Source: Bradyrhizobium betae
GTDB taxonomy: Bacteria; Pseudomonadota; Alphaproteobacteria; Rhizobiales; Xanthobacteraceae
Assembly: GCF_008932115.1 (NCBI RefSeq)
Contig: NZ_CP044543.1
Coordinates: 4,656,501 to 4,720,500 of the forward strand
Direction: 5' to 3'
DNA: 64,000 nt
Made by a program: the position numbers and the translations under genes. Shown here piece after piece: positions 26,035 to 35,099 of the stretch (positions within the stretch are counted from its first letter, which is position 1; every line of letters begins with the position of its first letter). The notes beneath the pieces are model-generated. The model did not search any database, was not told where the DNA came from, and saw only the letters and a program-made list of their open reading frames with translations.

Positions 26035-27510
26035 ATGTCCCTTACTGCTGCTCTCGACTCCGCTCGCGCGTCGCTCATGGCGTCAGGCATCCAGTCGTCG
26101 ACCATCTCGCGCAACATCGCCGGCGCCAGCGCCGCCGGCTATTCGCGCAAGATCGCGGTGCTGGACAATCTCCCTGGGGCAGGCGTCTATGTCGCGGCGA
26201 TCCAGCGCGCCGCGAGCTCCGGTCTCTACGATAACGTCTTGATCGCGACGTCTGCGTCCGCCAAGCAGAATGCGATCCTGAGCGGTCTTCAGACGATATC
26301 CGCCTCGACCGTGGACGATCCCGAAGCCGGGCAGTCGCCGACTGCCCAGCTCAACAAGCTGAAGCAGGCGCTCCAGCAATATGCCAACGCCCCGGACAAC
26401 ACCACGCTGGCACAGGCGGCGGTCACCTCCGCCAAGGACATGGCGACGGCGCTCAACCAGGCCACCAAGACCGTGCAGACGGTGCGCGAGGGCGCGGACG
26501 CCGATATGGCGACCTCGGTCGCGAATATCAACCAGCTGCTCACCCAGTTCGACAAGGTCAACACCGCGATCGTGAAGGGAACGATCACCGGTGACGACGT
26601 CACCGACTATCTCGACCAGCGCGACACCATCGTCTCGAAGCTGTCGCAGGAGGTTGGCGTCTCGATGACGCTCCGCGCCAACGGCGACGCGGCGCTCTAC
26701 ACCGACAGCGGCGTCGTGCTATTCGACAAGCAGGCGCGCTCGGTCAGCTTCGCCGCGACCAACATCTACTCGCCCGGGACCACCGGCAACGCCGTCTATA
26801 TCGACGGTGTCCCGGTCACCGGCGCCAATTCCGTGATGCCGATCAAGACCGGCAAGCTCGCGGGTCTCTCCCAGCTGCGCGACAACGCCACGGTGACGTA
26901 TCAGAGCCAGCTCGACGAAATCGCGCGCGGCCTGGTCGAAACCTTCAAGGAAGTCGACCAGACCGCAGCGGCGCTGCCGGACGTGCCAGGTCTTTTCACC
27001 TATCCGGGTGCGCCGACGATGCCCGCGAGCGCCACCGTTTCGGTCGGCCTTGCCGGCCTGATCGGTGTCGCCGCCTCGGTCGATCCGGCGCAGGGCGGCA
27101 ACCCCAATCTGCTGCGCGATGGCGCGATCAGCGGCAACGTCGCATACCAATACAACACCGCCGGCAGCGGCGGTTTCTCGGCCCGGCTGCAGCAGCTCAT
27201 CGGCGGCATGGACGCGTCGCAGCCGTTCGACGCAACCACGCAAGGCAAGCCGAACGGCAACCTGATCGACTACGCGGCATCGTCGACCAGCTGGATCGAG
27301 AACCAGCGCAAGGCCGCGGACGATAGCGCCACCTACCAGAACACGCTGCTCGACCGCAGCAACGCGGCGCTGTCGAACGTCAGCGGCGTCAACATTGACG
27401 ACGAGATGTCCTTGATGCTCCAGGTCGAACGTACCTACTCGGCGTCGTCGAAGATCATCTCGACCGTCGACCAAATGTTGAAGAGCCTGCTGGCCGCCGT
27501 GGGGAATTAA
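26035..27510 (+). CDS. flgK: Flagellar hook-filament junction protein FlgK
   Basis: FlgK (HAP1) is the first of two junction proteins between hook and filament. The 491-residue protein has the N-terminal motif GIQSSTISRNIAGASAAGYS and the C-terminal motif VNIDDEMSLMLQVERTYSAS. It is shorter than enteric FlgK, matching rhizobial proteins. It lies 34 bases after flgE and 3 bases before flgL. Chaperoning may come from the FlgN-like protein at 33943-34455. Confidence 0.94.
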   Translation: MSLTAALDSARASLMASGIQSSTISRNIAGASAAGYSRKIAVLDNLPGAGVYVAAIQRAASSGLYDNVLIATSASAKQNAILSGLQTISASTVDDPEAGQSPTAQLNKLKQALQQYANAPDNTTLAQAAVTSAKDMATALNQATKTVQTVREGADADMATSVANINQLLTQFDKVNTAIVKGTITGDDVTDYLDQRDTIVSKLSQEVGVSMTLRANGDAALYTDSGVVLFDKQARSVSFAATNIYSPGTTGNAVYIDGVPVTGANSVMPIKTGKLAGLSQLRDNATVTYQSQLDEIARGLVETFKEVDQTAAALPDVPGLFTYPGAPTMPASATVSVGLAGLIGVAASVDPAQGGNPNLLRDGAISGNVAYQYNTAGSGGFSARLQQLIGGMDASQPFDATTQGKPNGNLIDYAASSTSWIENQRKAADDSATYQNTLLDRSNAALSNVSGVNIDDEMSLMLQVERTYSASSKIISTVDQMLKSLLAAVGN

Positions 27511-27513
27511 GTC

Positions 27514-28560
27514 ATGATGAGCGCCAACTACATCTCGACCTTGATGTTGTCTTCGTCGTTGAGGTCCTCGATCACGAACAATCAGGCCGCGTTGAGCAAG
27601 GCCTCGAAGGAGGCCACCACCGGCCGCTTCGCCGATGTCGGCCTCCAGCTTGGTGCCACGACGGGAAGCGACGTCACCCTGCGGGCAGACCTGAGCTTCG
27701 CCGATCAGCTCGTCGATACCAACGGGCTCGTCTCCGGACGCCTGGACATCACGCAGAGCCGGATCACCCAACTCGGCTCGACCGCAACGGAGTTTCTCAA
27801 GGACCTGATCGCGGCCCGCAGTACCGACGGTGGCGGGCGGATCATCCTGCCGCCTGCGTCCTCCAACCTCCAGGATCTGATCGGCGCGCTGAACGTCTCC
27901 TATAACGGCTCGTATCTTTTTTCGGGCATCAACACGCAGAATACGCCGATCACGGCTTACACCGCGGGCTCGGCCAGCAAGAATCAGGTCGATGCGGATT
28001 TCCTCGCGGCTTTCGGCTTTTCGCAGTCCTCGCCGTCCGTGAACACCATCACGCCGGCCCAGATGCAGACCTTCCTCAACACCACGTTTGATGCCGAGTT
28101 CGCGAGCCCGGCCTGGAACACCAATTGGTCAACGGCCACCGACCAGGTCATGCAAAGCCGTATCTCCACGACGGAGATCGCCGATACTTCCGTGAGCGCC
28201 AACCAGACCGGCTTCCGCAAGCTCGCCGAAGCCTACACCATGATGGCCGATCTCGGGAACGTGAACCTGGACCAGGCGACGTTCCAGGTCGTCGTGGACA
28301 AGGCCATCGGCCTCGTCGGTAACGCCATCACCGACCTCGCTACGCTCGGCGGCAGCGTCGGTACGGTCCAGCAGCGGGTCACCGGCGCCACCGAAAAGCT
28401 CAAGATTCAGCAGGACATTCTGAACAATCAGATCGTCAAGATGGAGGCCGTCGACCCGACCGAGGCCTCGGTCCGGGTCAACACCCTGCAGACCCAGATC
28501 AAGACGGCGCTCGCGCTCACCTCGCAGCTCCAGCAGATCAGCCTCGTCAACTATCTCTGA
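27514..28560 (+). CDS. flgL: Flagellar hook-filament junction protein FlgL
   Basis: FlgL (HAP3) connects FlgK to flagellin. The 348-residue product has a flagellin-like N-terminus (SSLRSSITNNQAALSKASKE) and C-terminus (VNTLQTQIKTALALTSQLQQ). Two adjacent ATG codons (27514, 27517) could start it. Downstream come flaF and flbT, the usual rhizobial order. Confidence 0.93.
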   Translation: MMSANYISTLMLSSSLRSSITNNQAALSKASKEATTGRFADVGLQLGATTGSDVTLRADLSFADQLVDTNGLVSGRLDITQSRITQLGSTATEFLKDLIAARSTDGGGRIILPPASSNLQDLIGALNVSYNGSYLFSGINTQNTPITAYTAGSASKNQVDADFLAAFGFSQSSPSVNTITPAQMQTFLNTTFDAEFASPAWNTNWSTATDQVMQSRISTTEIADTSVSANQTGFRKLAEAYTMMADLGNVNLDQATFQVVVDKAIGLVGNAITDLATLGGSVGTVQQRVTGATEKLKIQQDILNNQIVKMEAVDPTEASVRVNTLQTQIKTALALTSQLQQISLVNYL

Positions 28561-28629
28561 GCCTCGCCTCCATGCGTAAGGCTCGTAACCTTTGTCGTGT
28601 TGTTCAGTCTCCTGCGCAGAGTGGTTCTG

Positions 28630-28974
28630 ATGACGTTTGAAGCCTATGGATCGGTCGTCGACGATAGCGGCTATGAGGCGCGGGGCCGCGAGCGGCAGGC
28701 GCTCAGCCTCGGCATCGACCGGCTCGAGCGGCTCCAGAAGGGACGCTTCAGCTTCGAGGACCTGGTCGAGAGCCTGCTCTACGTGCGGCGGCTGTGGACG
28801 ATCTTCATCGAAGATCTCGCGCATCCGGAGAACGGACTTCCCGAGAAGCTGCGTGCCGACATCATCTCGATTGGCCTGTGGGTGGTCAAGGAAGCCGATC
28901 GGCTTCGCGAGGAGAGGTCGAACGACGTGATGCAGCTGATCGAAATCAACCGCCTGATCCGAGACGCGCTTTAA
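28630..28974 (+). CDS. flaF: Flagellin synthesis regulator FlaF
   Basis: FlaF is a small cytoplasmic factor needed for flagellin synthesis or export in alphaproteobacteria; in Caulobacter it acts opposite to FlbT. The 114-residue product has the family core (LSLGIDRLERLQKG; LWTIFIEDLAHPENGLPEKLR). The start is ATG 28630 rather than the GTG at 28597. The stop overlaps flbT (TAATG), so both regulators are coupled. Confidence 0.88.
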   Translation: MTFEAYGSVVDDSGYEARGRERQALSLGIDRLERLQKGRFSFEDLVESLLYVRRLWTIFIEDLAHPENGLPEKLRADIISIGLWVVKEADRLREERSNDVMQLIEINRLIRDAL

Positions 28975-29393
28975 TGAAGATATCCCTGCGGGCCGGCGAA
29001 CGCATCTACATCAACGGAGCGGTACTGCGCGTGGACCGCAAGGTCTCCGTCGAGCTCGTCAACGACGTGATGTTCCTGCTCGAAGGGCAGGTCATGCAGG
29101 CCTCGGACGCCACCACGGCGCTGCGGCAGCTCTATTTCATCGTCCAGCTCATGCTGATGAATCCGACGGACGTCGTCGCCGCGGCTGCGCTCTATGGCGA
29201 GCATCACGCGGCGCTGCTCGCGGTTTGCGAGAGCCGCGAGATGCTCGACGGGCTCGCCGCGATCGACGAACTGGTCAAGACGACACGTTATTTCGAGGCG
29301 CTCAAGCGGATCCGGGCGCTGTTTCCGGTGGAGCAGGCAATCCTGGCTGACCTGGCCCGCGCCACCGCCGAAATCCCATTCGAGGCTGCCTGA
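28974..29393 (+). CDS. flbT: Flagellin mRNA regulator FlbT
   Basis: FlbT binds flagellin mRNA leaders in Caulobacter and lowers their stability. In Brucella and Bradyrhizobium lateral flagella it promotes flagellin production. The 139-residue product matches the family (LRAGERIYINGAVLRVDRKV; LLEGQVMQASDATTALRQLYF). It lies directly after flaF. The three structured flagellin leaders in this window are its obvious candidate targets; that link is inferred. Confidence 0.92.
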   Translation: MKISLRAGERIYINGAVLRVDRKVSVELVNDVMFLLEGQVMQASDATTALRQLYFIVQLMLMNPTDVVAAAALYGEHHAALLAVCESREMLDGLAAIDELVKTTRYFEALKRIRALFPVEQAILADLARATAEIPFEAA

Positions 29394-29408
29394 CAGCGGA
29401 GAGGCAAT

Positions 29409-29828
29409 ATGAACGTCACCAGCGCGACCGATACCAACAGCAAGTCCAGTTCGACCAGCTCCACCACGAACACGGCGAGCAACACCGTCGATTACAATAC
29501 GTTTCTTCGGCTCCTCGTCGCCGAGATGAAGAATCAGGATCCGACCAATCCGATGGATACGTCGCAATATATGAGCCAGTTCGCCCAGCTCTCGACGGTC
29601 GAGCAGGCCATGCAGACAAATACCAAGCTGGATGCGCTGCTGTCCTCGCAATCGTTGTCGCAGGCCGACGGGCTGATCGGAAAAACGGTCAGCTTCACCG
29701 ACTCGACCGGGGCGACCTTCAGCGGCAAGGTCAAGTCGATCTCCATCAACAGCGACGGCTCCGTCGCGACCCTTGAGAACGGTACGAAGGTGGCGGTCGG
29801 GCCCGGGCTCACGATCAGCCAGTCATGA
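29409..29828 (+). CDS. flgD: Hook assembly scaffold FlgD (short form)
   Basis: FlgD caps the growing hook. The 139-residue product carries the conserved N-terminal FlgD domain (FLRLLVAEMKNQDPTNPMDTS, QFAQLSTVEQ) and a short C-terminal beta part (SFTDSTGATFSGKVKSISI). It lacks the longer C-terminal FlgD-tudor and Ig-like part of enteric FlgD, as I recall also for other rhizobial FlgD proteins. The stop overlaps the fliQ start (ATGA). Confidence 0.92.
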   Translation: MNVTSATDTNSKSSSTSSTTNTASNTVDYNTFLRLLVAEMKNQDPTNPMDTSQYMSQFAQLSTVEQAMQTNTKLDALLSSQSLSQADGLIGKTVSFTDSTGATFSGKVKSISINSDGSVATLENGTKVAVGPGLTISQS

Positions 29829-30091
29829 ACGAGAGGGACGCCCTCGACATCGTCCAGGCTGCGATCTGGACCATCATCGTGGCCTCCGGCCCCGCGGTCG
29901 GCGCCGCGATGCTGGTCGGCACCCTTATTGCGCTGATCCAGGCCCTGACCCAGATCCAGGAAGTGACGCTGACCTTCGTCCCGAAGATCATCGTCATTCT
30001 CGTGGTCGTCGCCATCTCCGGCTCCTTCATCGGTGCGCATCTCTCCACCTTCACGGAGATGGTCTATTCGCATATCGAGCGCGGCTTCTGA
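29825..30091 (+). CDS. fliQ: Flagellar export gate protein FliQ
   Basis: This 88-residue protein has two membrane helices (AIWTIIVASGPAVGAAMLVG; IIVILVVVAISGSFIGAHL) and the family motif ALIQALTQIQEVTLTFVPK. It is part of the FliPQR export pore. It overlaps flgD by 4 bases and is followed by 77 bases that contain a promoter-like element before flhA. Confidence 0.95.
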   Translation: MNERDALDIVQAAIWTIIVASGPAVGAAMLVGTLIALIQALTQIQEVTLTFVPKIIVILVVVAISGSFIGAHLSTFTEMVYSHIERGF

Positions 30092-30114
30092 TCCCAGGGG
30101 TCATCGGCCACCAC

Positions 30115-30138
30115 CCTCGCGTAAGCTTTGCACGGCAG
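30115..30138 (+). promoter_or_regulatory. Candidate promoter element before flhA
   Basis: CCTCGCGTAAGC (30115-30126) is followed after 4 bases by CACGGCAG (30131-30138). This repeats the order and spacing of the element in front of the minus-strand operon. It ends 42 bases (core) before the flhA ATG and suggests an internal transcription start. Confidence 0.5.
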
Positions 30139-30168
30139 ATTGCGGGTCGGACCCTCTGCCGGTGAACC

Positions 30169-32250
30169 ATGGCCGATACGTTAGCTGCTAGCCTGCCAAG
30201 CCCGCGCCGCTTCGGGGCGGATGCCTTTTTCGCCGGCGGGATCGTGGCCATGCTCACGATCCTGTTCCTGCCGATACCGCCGATCCTGATCGATCTCGGT
30301 CTCGCATTCTCGATCGCGCTTTCGGCGCTGATCCTGATGGTCGCGTTGTGGATTCAGCGGCCGCTCGATTTCTCCGCCTTCCCGACCGTACTGCTGATCG
30401 CAACGATCCTGCGTCTGGCGCTCAATGTCGCGACGACACGCCTGATCCTGTCGCGAGGCGGGGAGGGGGAAACCGCCGCGGGCCATGTCGTCGCCGGCTT
30501 CTCGAAGTTCGTCATGGGCGGCGACTTCGTCATTGGCCTGATCATCTTCGCGATCCTGGTCACGGTGAACTTCGTCGTGATCACCAAGGGTGCGACGCGT
30601 ATCGCCGAAGTCGGCGCCCGCTTCACCCTGGATGCGATTCCCGGCAAGCAGATGGCGATCGACGCGGACCTGTCCGCGGGCCTGATCGACGACAAGGAAG
30701 CCCAGCGCCGGCGCCGGGAGCTCGAAGAGGAAAGCTCCTTTTTCGGCGCGATGGACGGTGCCTCGAAATTCGTCCGCGGCGATGCCATCGCTGGCCTGAT
30801 CATCACCGCGATCAACATCTTCGGCGGCATCATCATTGGCGTCACGCATCACGGTCTGACGCTGTCGCGCGCCGCCGACGTCTACACCAAACTCTCCGTC
30901 GGCGACGGCCTCGTAACGCAGATGCCGGCCCTGATCGTGTCGCTGTCGGCGGGCCTTCTGGTCTCCAAGGGCGGCACCAGGGGGTCGGCGGAGCAGGCCG
31001 TGCTGCGGCAGCTCGGCGGCTATCCGCGCGCGGTGTCGGCGGCGTCGTTGATGATGTTCGTGCTCGCCTTGATGCCGGGGCTGCCGATGGCGCCGTTCGT
31101 GCTGCTGGGCGGCGTCATGGCCTTCGTCGGCTACTCGCTGCCGAGGCGGCAGGCGGCGCGGGAGAAGAAGGAGCACGCGCGCAAGGCCGACGAGCGCGCC
31201 CAGGCCGATGCCAAGGAATCGGTCAAGGAATCGCTCAAGACCGCGGAGATCGAGCTGGCGCTCGGCGGTCACCTTTCCGTCCATCTGCTCGGCTCGCGCA
31301 ACGAGCTTGCGCATCGGGTCAGCAAGATTCGCAAGAAGTTCGCCAAGCAGTATGGCTTTGTCATTCCCGAGATCAAGCTGACCGACAATCTGTCGATGGA
31401 TCCCAAGGGATATCAGATCCGGATCCACGACACGCGTATCGCCCATGGCGAACTGCGGCTGGGCGAGGTGCTGGTGCTTGTCGACAAGGACGGCAAGCCC
31501 GACGTGCCCGGCGAAGAGGTGGTCGAGCCCGCCTTCGGCATGAAGGCGCTTTGGGTCGCGGAGGCCTTCACCGACGAAGTCAAGCGTCAGGGCTGTAAGC
31601 CGGTCGACAATCTGTCTGTGCTGCTCACGCATCTCAGCGAAGTGATCAGGGCAAACCTCTCGCAGCTGCTGTCCTACAAGGACATGCGCGGGCTGCTCGA
31701 CCGGCTCGATCCCGAATACAAGCGCCTGATCGAGGATCTCTGCCCCTCGCAGATCTCCTATTCGGGTCTGCTGGCGATCCTGAAGATCCTGCTCGCCGAG
31801 CGCGTGTCGATCCGCAACCTTCATCTGATCCTCGAGGCCATTGCCGAGATCGCGCCCCATGTGCGGCGCTCCGAGCAGGTCGCAGAGCACGTGCGGACGC
31901 GTCTTGCGCAGCAGATCTGCGGTGATCTCTCCGACAACGGTGTGCTGAACGTCATCCGTCTCGGCAACCGCTGGGACCTGGCGTTCCACCAGAGCCTGAA
32001 GCGCGACGCCAAAGGCGACGTCGTCGAATTCGACGCCGATCCGCGCCTGATCGAACAGTTCGCGACCGAGGCCAGTGCGGCGATCCGCAAGTTCACCGAG
32101 AACGGCACCAGTGTGGTTCTGGCGGTGACGCCCGAAGCCCGTCCCTATGTCCGGATGATCCTGGAGCGGGTATTCCCGACCTTGCCGATCCTGTCGCATG
32201 TCGAGGTCGCGCGCAGCGCCGAGATCAGAGCTCTCGGAGCGATATCGTGA
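30169..32250 (+). CDS. flhA: Flagellar export apparatus protein FlhA
   Basis: FlhA is the large export-gate protein. The 693-residue product has about eight N-terminal membrane segments, the FHIPEP signature region ([21 protein letters not shown] split in the loop), and a C-terminal cytoplasmic domain that docks chaperone-substrate complexes ([21 protein letters not shown]). Length is normal. The stop overlaps the fliR start (GTGA). Confidence 0.97.
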   Translation: MADTLAASLPSPRRFGADAFFAGGIVAMLTILFLPIPPILIDLGLAFSIALSALILMVALWIQRPLDFSAFPTVLLIATILRLALNVATTRLILSRGGEGETAAGHVVAGFSKFVMGGDFVIGLIIFAILVTVNFVVITKGATRIAEVGARFTLDAIPGKQMAIDADLSAGLIDDKEAQRRRRELEEESSFFGAMDGASKFVRGDAIAGLIITAINIFGGIIIGVTHHGLTLSRAADVYTKLSVGDGLVTQMPALIVSLSAGLLVSKGGTRGSAEQAVLRQLGGYPRAVSAASLMMFVLALMPGLPMAPFVLLGGVMAFVGYSLPRRQAAREKKEHARKADERAQADAKESVKESLKTAEIELALGGHLSVHLLGSRNELAHRVSKIRKKFAKQYGFVIPEIKLTDNLSMDPKGYQIRIHDTRIAHGELRLGEVLVLVDKDGKPDVPGEEVVEPAFGMKALWVAEAFTDEVKRQGCKPVDNLSVLLTHLSEVIRANLSQLLSYKDMRGLLDRLDPEYKRLIEDLCPSQISYSGLLAILKILLAERVSIRNLHLILEAIAEIAPHVRRSEQVAEHVRTRLAQQICGDLSDNGVLNVIRLGNRWDLAFHQSLKRDAKGDVVEFDADPRLIEQFATEASAAIRKFTENGTSVVLAVTPEARPYVRMILERVFPTLPILSHVEVARSAEIRALGAIS

Positions 32251-32999
32251 TCAGCGGCCTTGCCGACAGCGTGCTGGTGACGTTCATCGTGTTCTGTCGC
32301 ATCGGCGCCTGCCTGATGCTCGTGCCAGGCTATTCCAGCGTCAACGTTCCCGCCCAGATCCGCCTGTTCGTCGCGCTCGTCACGACGTTCGCGCTGACGC
32401 CGATCCTGATCGCAATCCTGAAACCTCTCACGGACAACGCCGCGCCGCTGACGCTCGCGCTCCTGATCTGCTCCGAAATCGTGGTCGGTAGCGTCATCGG
32501 GCTCGGAGGGCGCGTGTTCTTCCTCGCGCTCCAGACCATGGCGACCGTGATGGCGAGCGCGATCGGGCTCAGCAACATCCCGGGGACGCCGGTCGGTGAC
32601 ACCGATCCGGCGCCGGCCCTGGTGCCGCTGATCATGGCGTCCGTCACCACCCTGTTCTTCATCACCGACCAGCACTGGCAGGTCCTGCGGGGGCTGATGA
32701 ACTCTTACGATGTCTGGCATCCCGGCAGCAGGCTCGGCGGAAGCATGGCGCTCGACCTGCTCGTCAGTCGCCTGTCGGAGGCGTTCGTTCTGACGCTGCG
32801 CATCACCAGCCCCTTCATCGTCTACTCGGTCATCGTCAACCTCGCGGTCGGCCTGATCAACAAGCTGACACCGGCGATACCGGTCTATTTCATTTCGGTA
32901 CCCTTCGTTCTGTTCGGCGGCTTCCTGCTGCTCTACCTCACCAGCGACGAACTATTGACGCAATTCATGCTCGGCGTCTCGTCGTGGCTGGCGGAGTGA
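32247..32999 (+). CDS. fliR: Flagellar export gate protein FliR
   Basis: This 250-residue inner-membrane protein has about six hydrophobic segments ([20 protein letters not shown] at the start; [19 protein letters not shown] near the end). It completes the FliPQR gate. The start is GTG 32247, overlapping flhA. The following gene begins 5 bases after the stop. Confidence 0.94.
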   Translation: MISGLADSVLVTFIVFCRIGACLMLVPGYSSVNVPAQIRLFVALVTTFALTPILIAILKPLTDNAAPLTLALLICSEIVVGSVIGLGGRVFFLALQTMATVMASAIGLSNIPGTPVGDTDPAPALVPLIMASVTTLFFITDQHWQVLRGLMNSYDVWHPGSRLGGSMALDLLVSRLSEAFVLTLRITSPFIVYSVIVNLAVGLINKLTPAIPVYFISVPFVLFGGFLLLYLTSDELLTQFMLGVSSWLAE

Positions 33000-33004
33000 C
33001 GGCC

Positions 33005-33424
33005 ATGACGTCGCGCGCGGACAAGCTCGGCCGGATGGTCTCGCTCGTGAAGCTCCAGCTCCGGCTGTCCGAGTGGCAGCTGGCGCATTTGCGGCAGCAG
33101 GAGCGCAGCTTGCAGGACGAGCAGGAATGGCTGGTCGGTACGCTGAACGAGGGAAATCCGCCGGCGGGTTCGTCGAGCGAATCGATCGCACGCCGCCTGA
33201 ACAGGACGAGCGTTGGTGCGCGCGCGGTTCAGGAGCAGGCATCGCAGCAGCTCGACCAGGTTCGCTCGCAGAGCCGCCGTGTGAAGCAACTCGAGCAGGT
33301 CGCGAATGCGGCGCTCGCCGACAAGCGTCGCGACGCGGAGAAGCTTTCGCTCGAGGAGATGACGGGAATAAGCCCTGCCGTGCGCGAGTGGACGCAGCGG
33401 CCAGCCAACCGGAACAAGACATGA
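33005..33424 (+). CDS. FliJ-like coiled-coil protein
   Basis: This 139-residue, highly charged, helix-forming protein (VKLQLRLSEWQLAHLRQQER; QLDQVRSQSRRVKQLEQVA) has the size and character of FliJ, the stalk of the export ATPase. Direct sequence signatures are weak, as usual for FliJ. It starts at ATG 33005 and overlaps the next gene by ATGA. Its place next to fliR and flgJ in a locus without another FliJ supports the call. Confidence 0.65.
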   Translation: MTSRADKLGRMVSLVKLQLRLSEWQLAHLRQQERSLQDEQEWLVGTLNEGNPPAGSSSESIARRLNRTSVGARAVQEQASQQLDQVRSQSRRVKQLEQVANAALADKRRDAEKLSLEEMTGISPAVREWTQRPANRNKT

Positions 33425-33903
33425 TCGTGACAGCGACGCCCGACCTCGTCCTCGACGTCCTCGATGCCGCCGATCCCGTGGCGCAGCGCGCAGCGACTGC
33501 GAAGCTCGATGCGCTGAAATCATCCGACGCCGATTTCGCCGCGACGATGGATGCCGAGGTCGGTAAAGCCAAGGCAGCGACCGGCGATCAAGCCGCGGCG
33601 AAGGTTGCCGAAGCGCAGTCGGGTGTGGTGAACGGGCCGCCGGTGCAGGTGATCAAGGCGCCGGCGTCCGGAGAGGTGTACCGGAAGTTCGAGGCATTCA
33701 TTCTGCAGACCTTCGTCGAGACGATGCTGCCGAAGGAATCGGAGGAGGTCTTCGGCAAGGGCACGGCCGGCGGCGTCTGGAAGTCGATGCTGGCGGAACA
33801 GCTTGGTGCTCAGCTCGCGAAGGGCAAGGGCATCGGCATTGCCAAGCAGCTCGCCGCTGCGCATCCGGCGGGGCCGGACGTTACGGGCAAGGTCGGATCA
33901 TGA
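33421..33903 (+). CDS. flgJ: Rod-binding protein FlgJ (single-domain)
   Basis: The 160-residue protein carries only the FlgJ rod-binding domain (YRKFEAFILQTFVETMLPKE, then FGKGTAGGVWKSMLAEQLG) and no muramidase domain. It probably caps the growing rod. The muralytic function seems to be supplied by the lytic transglycosylase at 24096-24677, a split arrangement also known from Rhodobacter. It overlaps the FliJ-like gene by 4 bases. Confidence 0.85.
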   Translation: MIVTATPDLVLDVLDAADPVAQRAATAKLDALKSSDADFAATMDAEVGKAKAATGDQAAAKVAEAQSGVVNGPPVQVIKAPASGEVYRKFEAFILQTFVETMLPKESEEVFGKGTAGGVWKSMLAEQLGAQLAKGKGIGIAKQLAAAHPAGPDVTGKVGS

Positions 33904-33942
33904 TCCGGGAATGGGCGACAGAAGTTGAGGGGTGAATTTCCA

Positions 33943-34455
33943 ATGCAGGCACAAGAAGGCGCGGCGGCCGTGGTGATGGAGCAGCCGGGCGAGGATACCG
34001 AGGCGATGACGATGGAGGCCGCATCGGGCGATGCGCTGTTGCCCGTGCTGCTGCCGAATGTCGGCAACGAGGCGGAGATCGATGGCGCCGACGGGGCGAG
34101 AGCCGACGAGATGCGCGGCCTGCTGGCGGCGATCCGCCGGCTCGAGAGCATCGTCGAGGAGGAGACGGCCGCGCTCGCGACGGGCAAGAAGGTCGATTTC
34201 GACGACTTCAGCGCGCGGAAGAGCCGCAGCATGCTCGAATTCGTCCGCCTGATGCGGGCGCGGATGCATCTCGGCAGCGAGGTCGAGATCACCGAGGAGA
34301 TACAGCGGTTGCGCCAGAAGCTCGAGCGGAATCGTTCCATCCTCGAAATGCACTACGATGCGGTGCGCGAGGTCGCGACCATCATCGTCAAGGCGATCAA
34401 GGATGCCGAATCCGACGGCACCTATACGGGTCGCACAATGCAGGACGGAAAATGA
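33943..34455 (+). CDS. FlgN-like flagellar chaperone
   Basis: This 170-residue protein is mostly helical after residue 50 (RADEMRGLLAAIRRLESIVE; RSMLEFVRLMRARMHLGSEV). Size and context fit a FlgN-type chaperone for FlgK and FlgL. ATG 33943 with AGGGG upstream is preferred over the in-frame TTG at 33925. The stop overlaps the next start (ATGA). The call rests on fold and position more than on motifs. Confidence 0.6.
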   Translation: MQAQEGAAAVVMEQPGEDTEAMTMEAASGDALLPVLLPNVGNEAEIDGADGARADEMRGLLAAIRRLESIVEEETAALATGKKVDFDDFSARKSRSMLEFVRLMRARMHLGSEVEITEEIQRLRQKLERNRSILEMHYDAVREVATIIVKAIKDAESDGTYTGRTMQDGK

Positions 34456-34910
34456 TCAGACTCGTGCTGGCCGGGCTCTGGGTATGCATCCTCACCGCGG
34501 GCACGAGCTATGGCGTGGCCTATTGGAAGGAGAACGGCACCCTGCTGCCGGCAAAGGACGAATTTCTCGACGGGCTTCAGTATCAGAAAACACGCGCGCT
34601 GAGCGTGCCCATGGTCGAGGGCGGCGGTGTGCAGGGCTATATCGTCGCGCGCTTCGTCTACACCGTCGAGGCGCGGACCATGCACCAGCTCAGCGTTCCG
34701 CCGGAGCCGTTCGTCGTCGACGAGGCTTTCCGCAGGATCTATGCTGACGATCGCCTCGATTTCAGGAAGCTCGCCCGCTACGACCTCTCCATCCTCACGA
34801 CCGCCATCAAGCAGCGCGTCAACGAGCGGATGCAGGCCGACGTCGTCCAGGACGTTCTGATCGAGGACTTCAACTACGTTTCGAAGGAAGAATTCCAGCA
34901 GAAGCCCTGA
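34452..34910 (+). CDS. Single-pass membrane protein, possibly FliL-related
   Basis: The 152-residue product has an N-terminal membrane helix (LVLAGLWVCILTAGTSYGVA) and a periplasmic domain ending in VVQDVLIEDFNYVSKEEF. The overall plan, N-terminal anchor and beta-alpha domain with an Asp-Val-Leu strand near the end, recalls FliL, although a clear FliL is encoded at 12955-13401. It is the last gene of the plus-strand flagellar series. The role is unknown; a second stator-ring factor is one option. Confidence 0.7.
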   Translation: MIRLVLAGLWVCILTAGTSYGVAYWKENGTLLPAKDEFLDGLQYQKTRALSVPMVEGGGVQGYIVARFVYTVEARTMHQLSVPPEPFVVDEAFRRIYADDRLDFRKLARYDLSILTTAIKQRVNERMQADVVQDVLIEDFNYVSKEEFQQKP

Positions 34911-35033
34911 AGCGTTTTCGAGCGAGGCGGATACCGGTTCGCTTCAAGACGCGTCAGGACGAGACTCTGGAGCCATGGCGGCTGCCGCGAGAGAGCGGTA
35001 GCCATATTCTGCCGTGTCTGCCGCTGAACGTGC

Positions 35034-35069
35034 AACGGCCTCTGCGAAGGGTACTTCGCAGGGGCCGTT
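35034..35069. terminator. Bidirectional terminator between flagellar operon and lafR
   Basis: AACGGCC-T-CTGCGAA (35034-35048) pairs with TTCGCAG-GGGCCGTT (35055-35069) around a GGGTAC loop, with one mismatch or bulge. It lies between the convergent gene ends at 34910 and 35100 and is flanked by short T- and A-containing tracts. It probably serves both directions. Confidence 0.75.
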
Positions 35070-35099
35070 GTCGTCAGTGCGTGTCGGTGCCCTGCCGCG

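Noticed and set aside
29409..29828. FlgD as a truncated gene
   Set aside because: The gene is short compared with enteric flgD, but it has a normal start and stop, keeps the conserved domain, and overlaps fliQ as an intact operon member.
30128..30143. A sigma-54-like promoter (TTGCAC...TTGC) before flhA
   Set aside because: The spacing between the two conserved dinucleotides is one base too long, and the related elements before the other operons lack the required GG.
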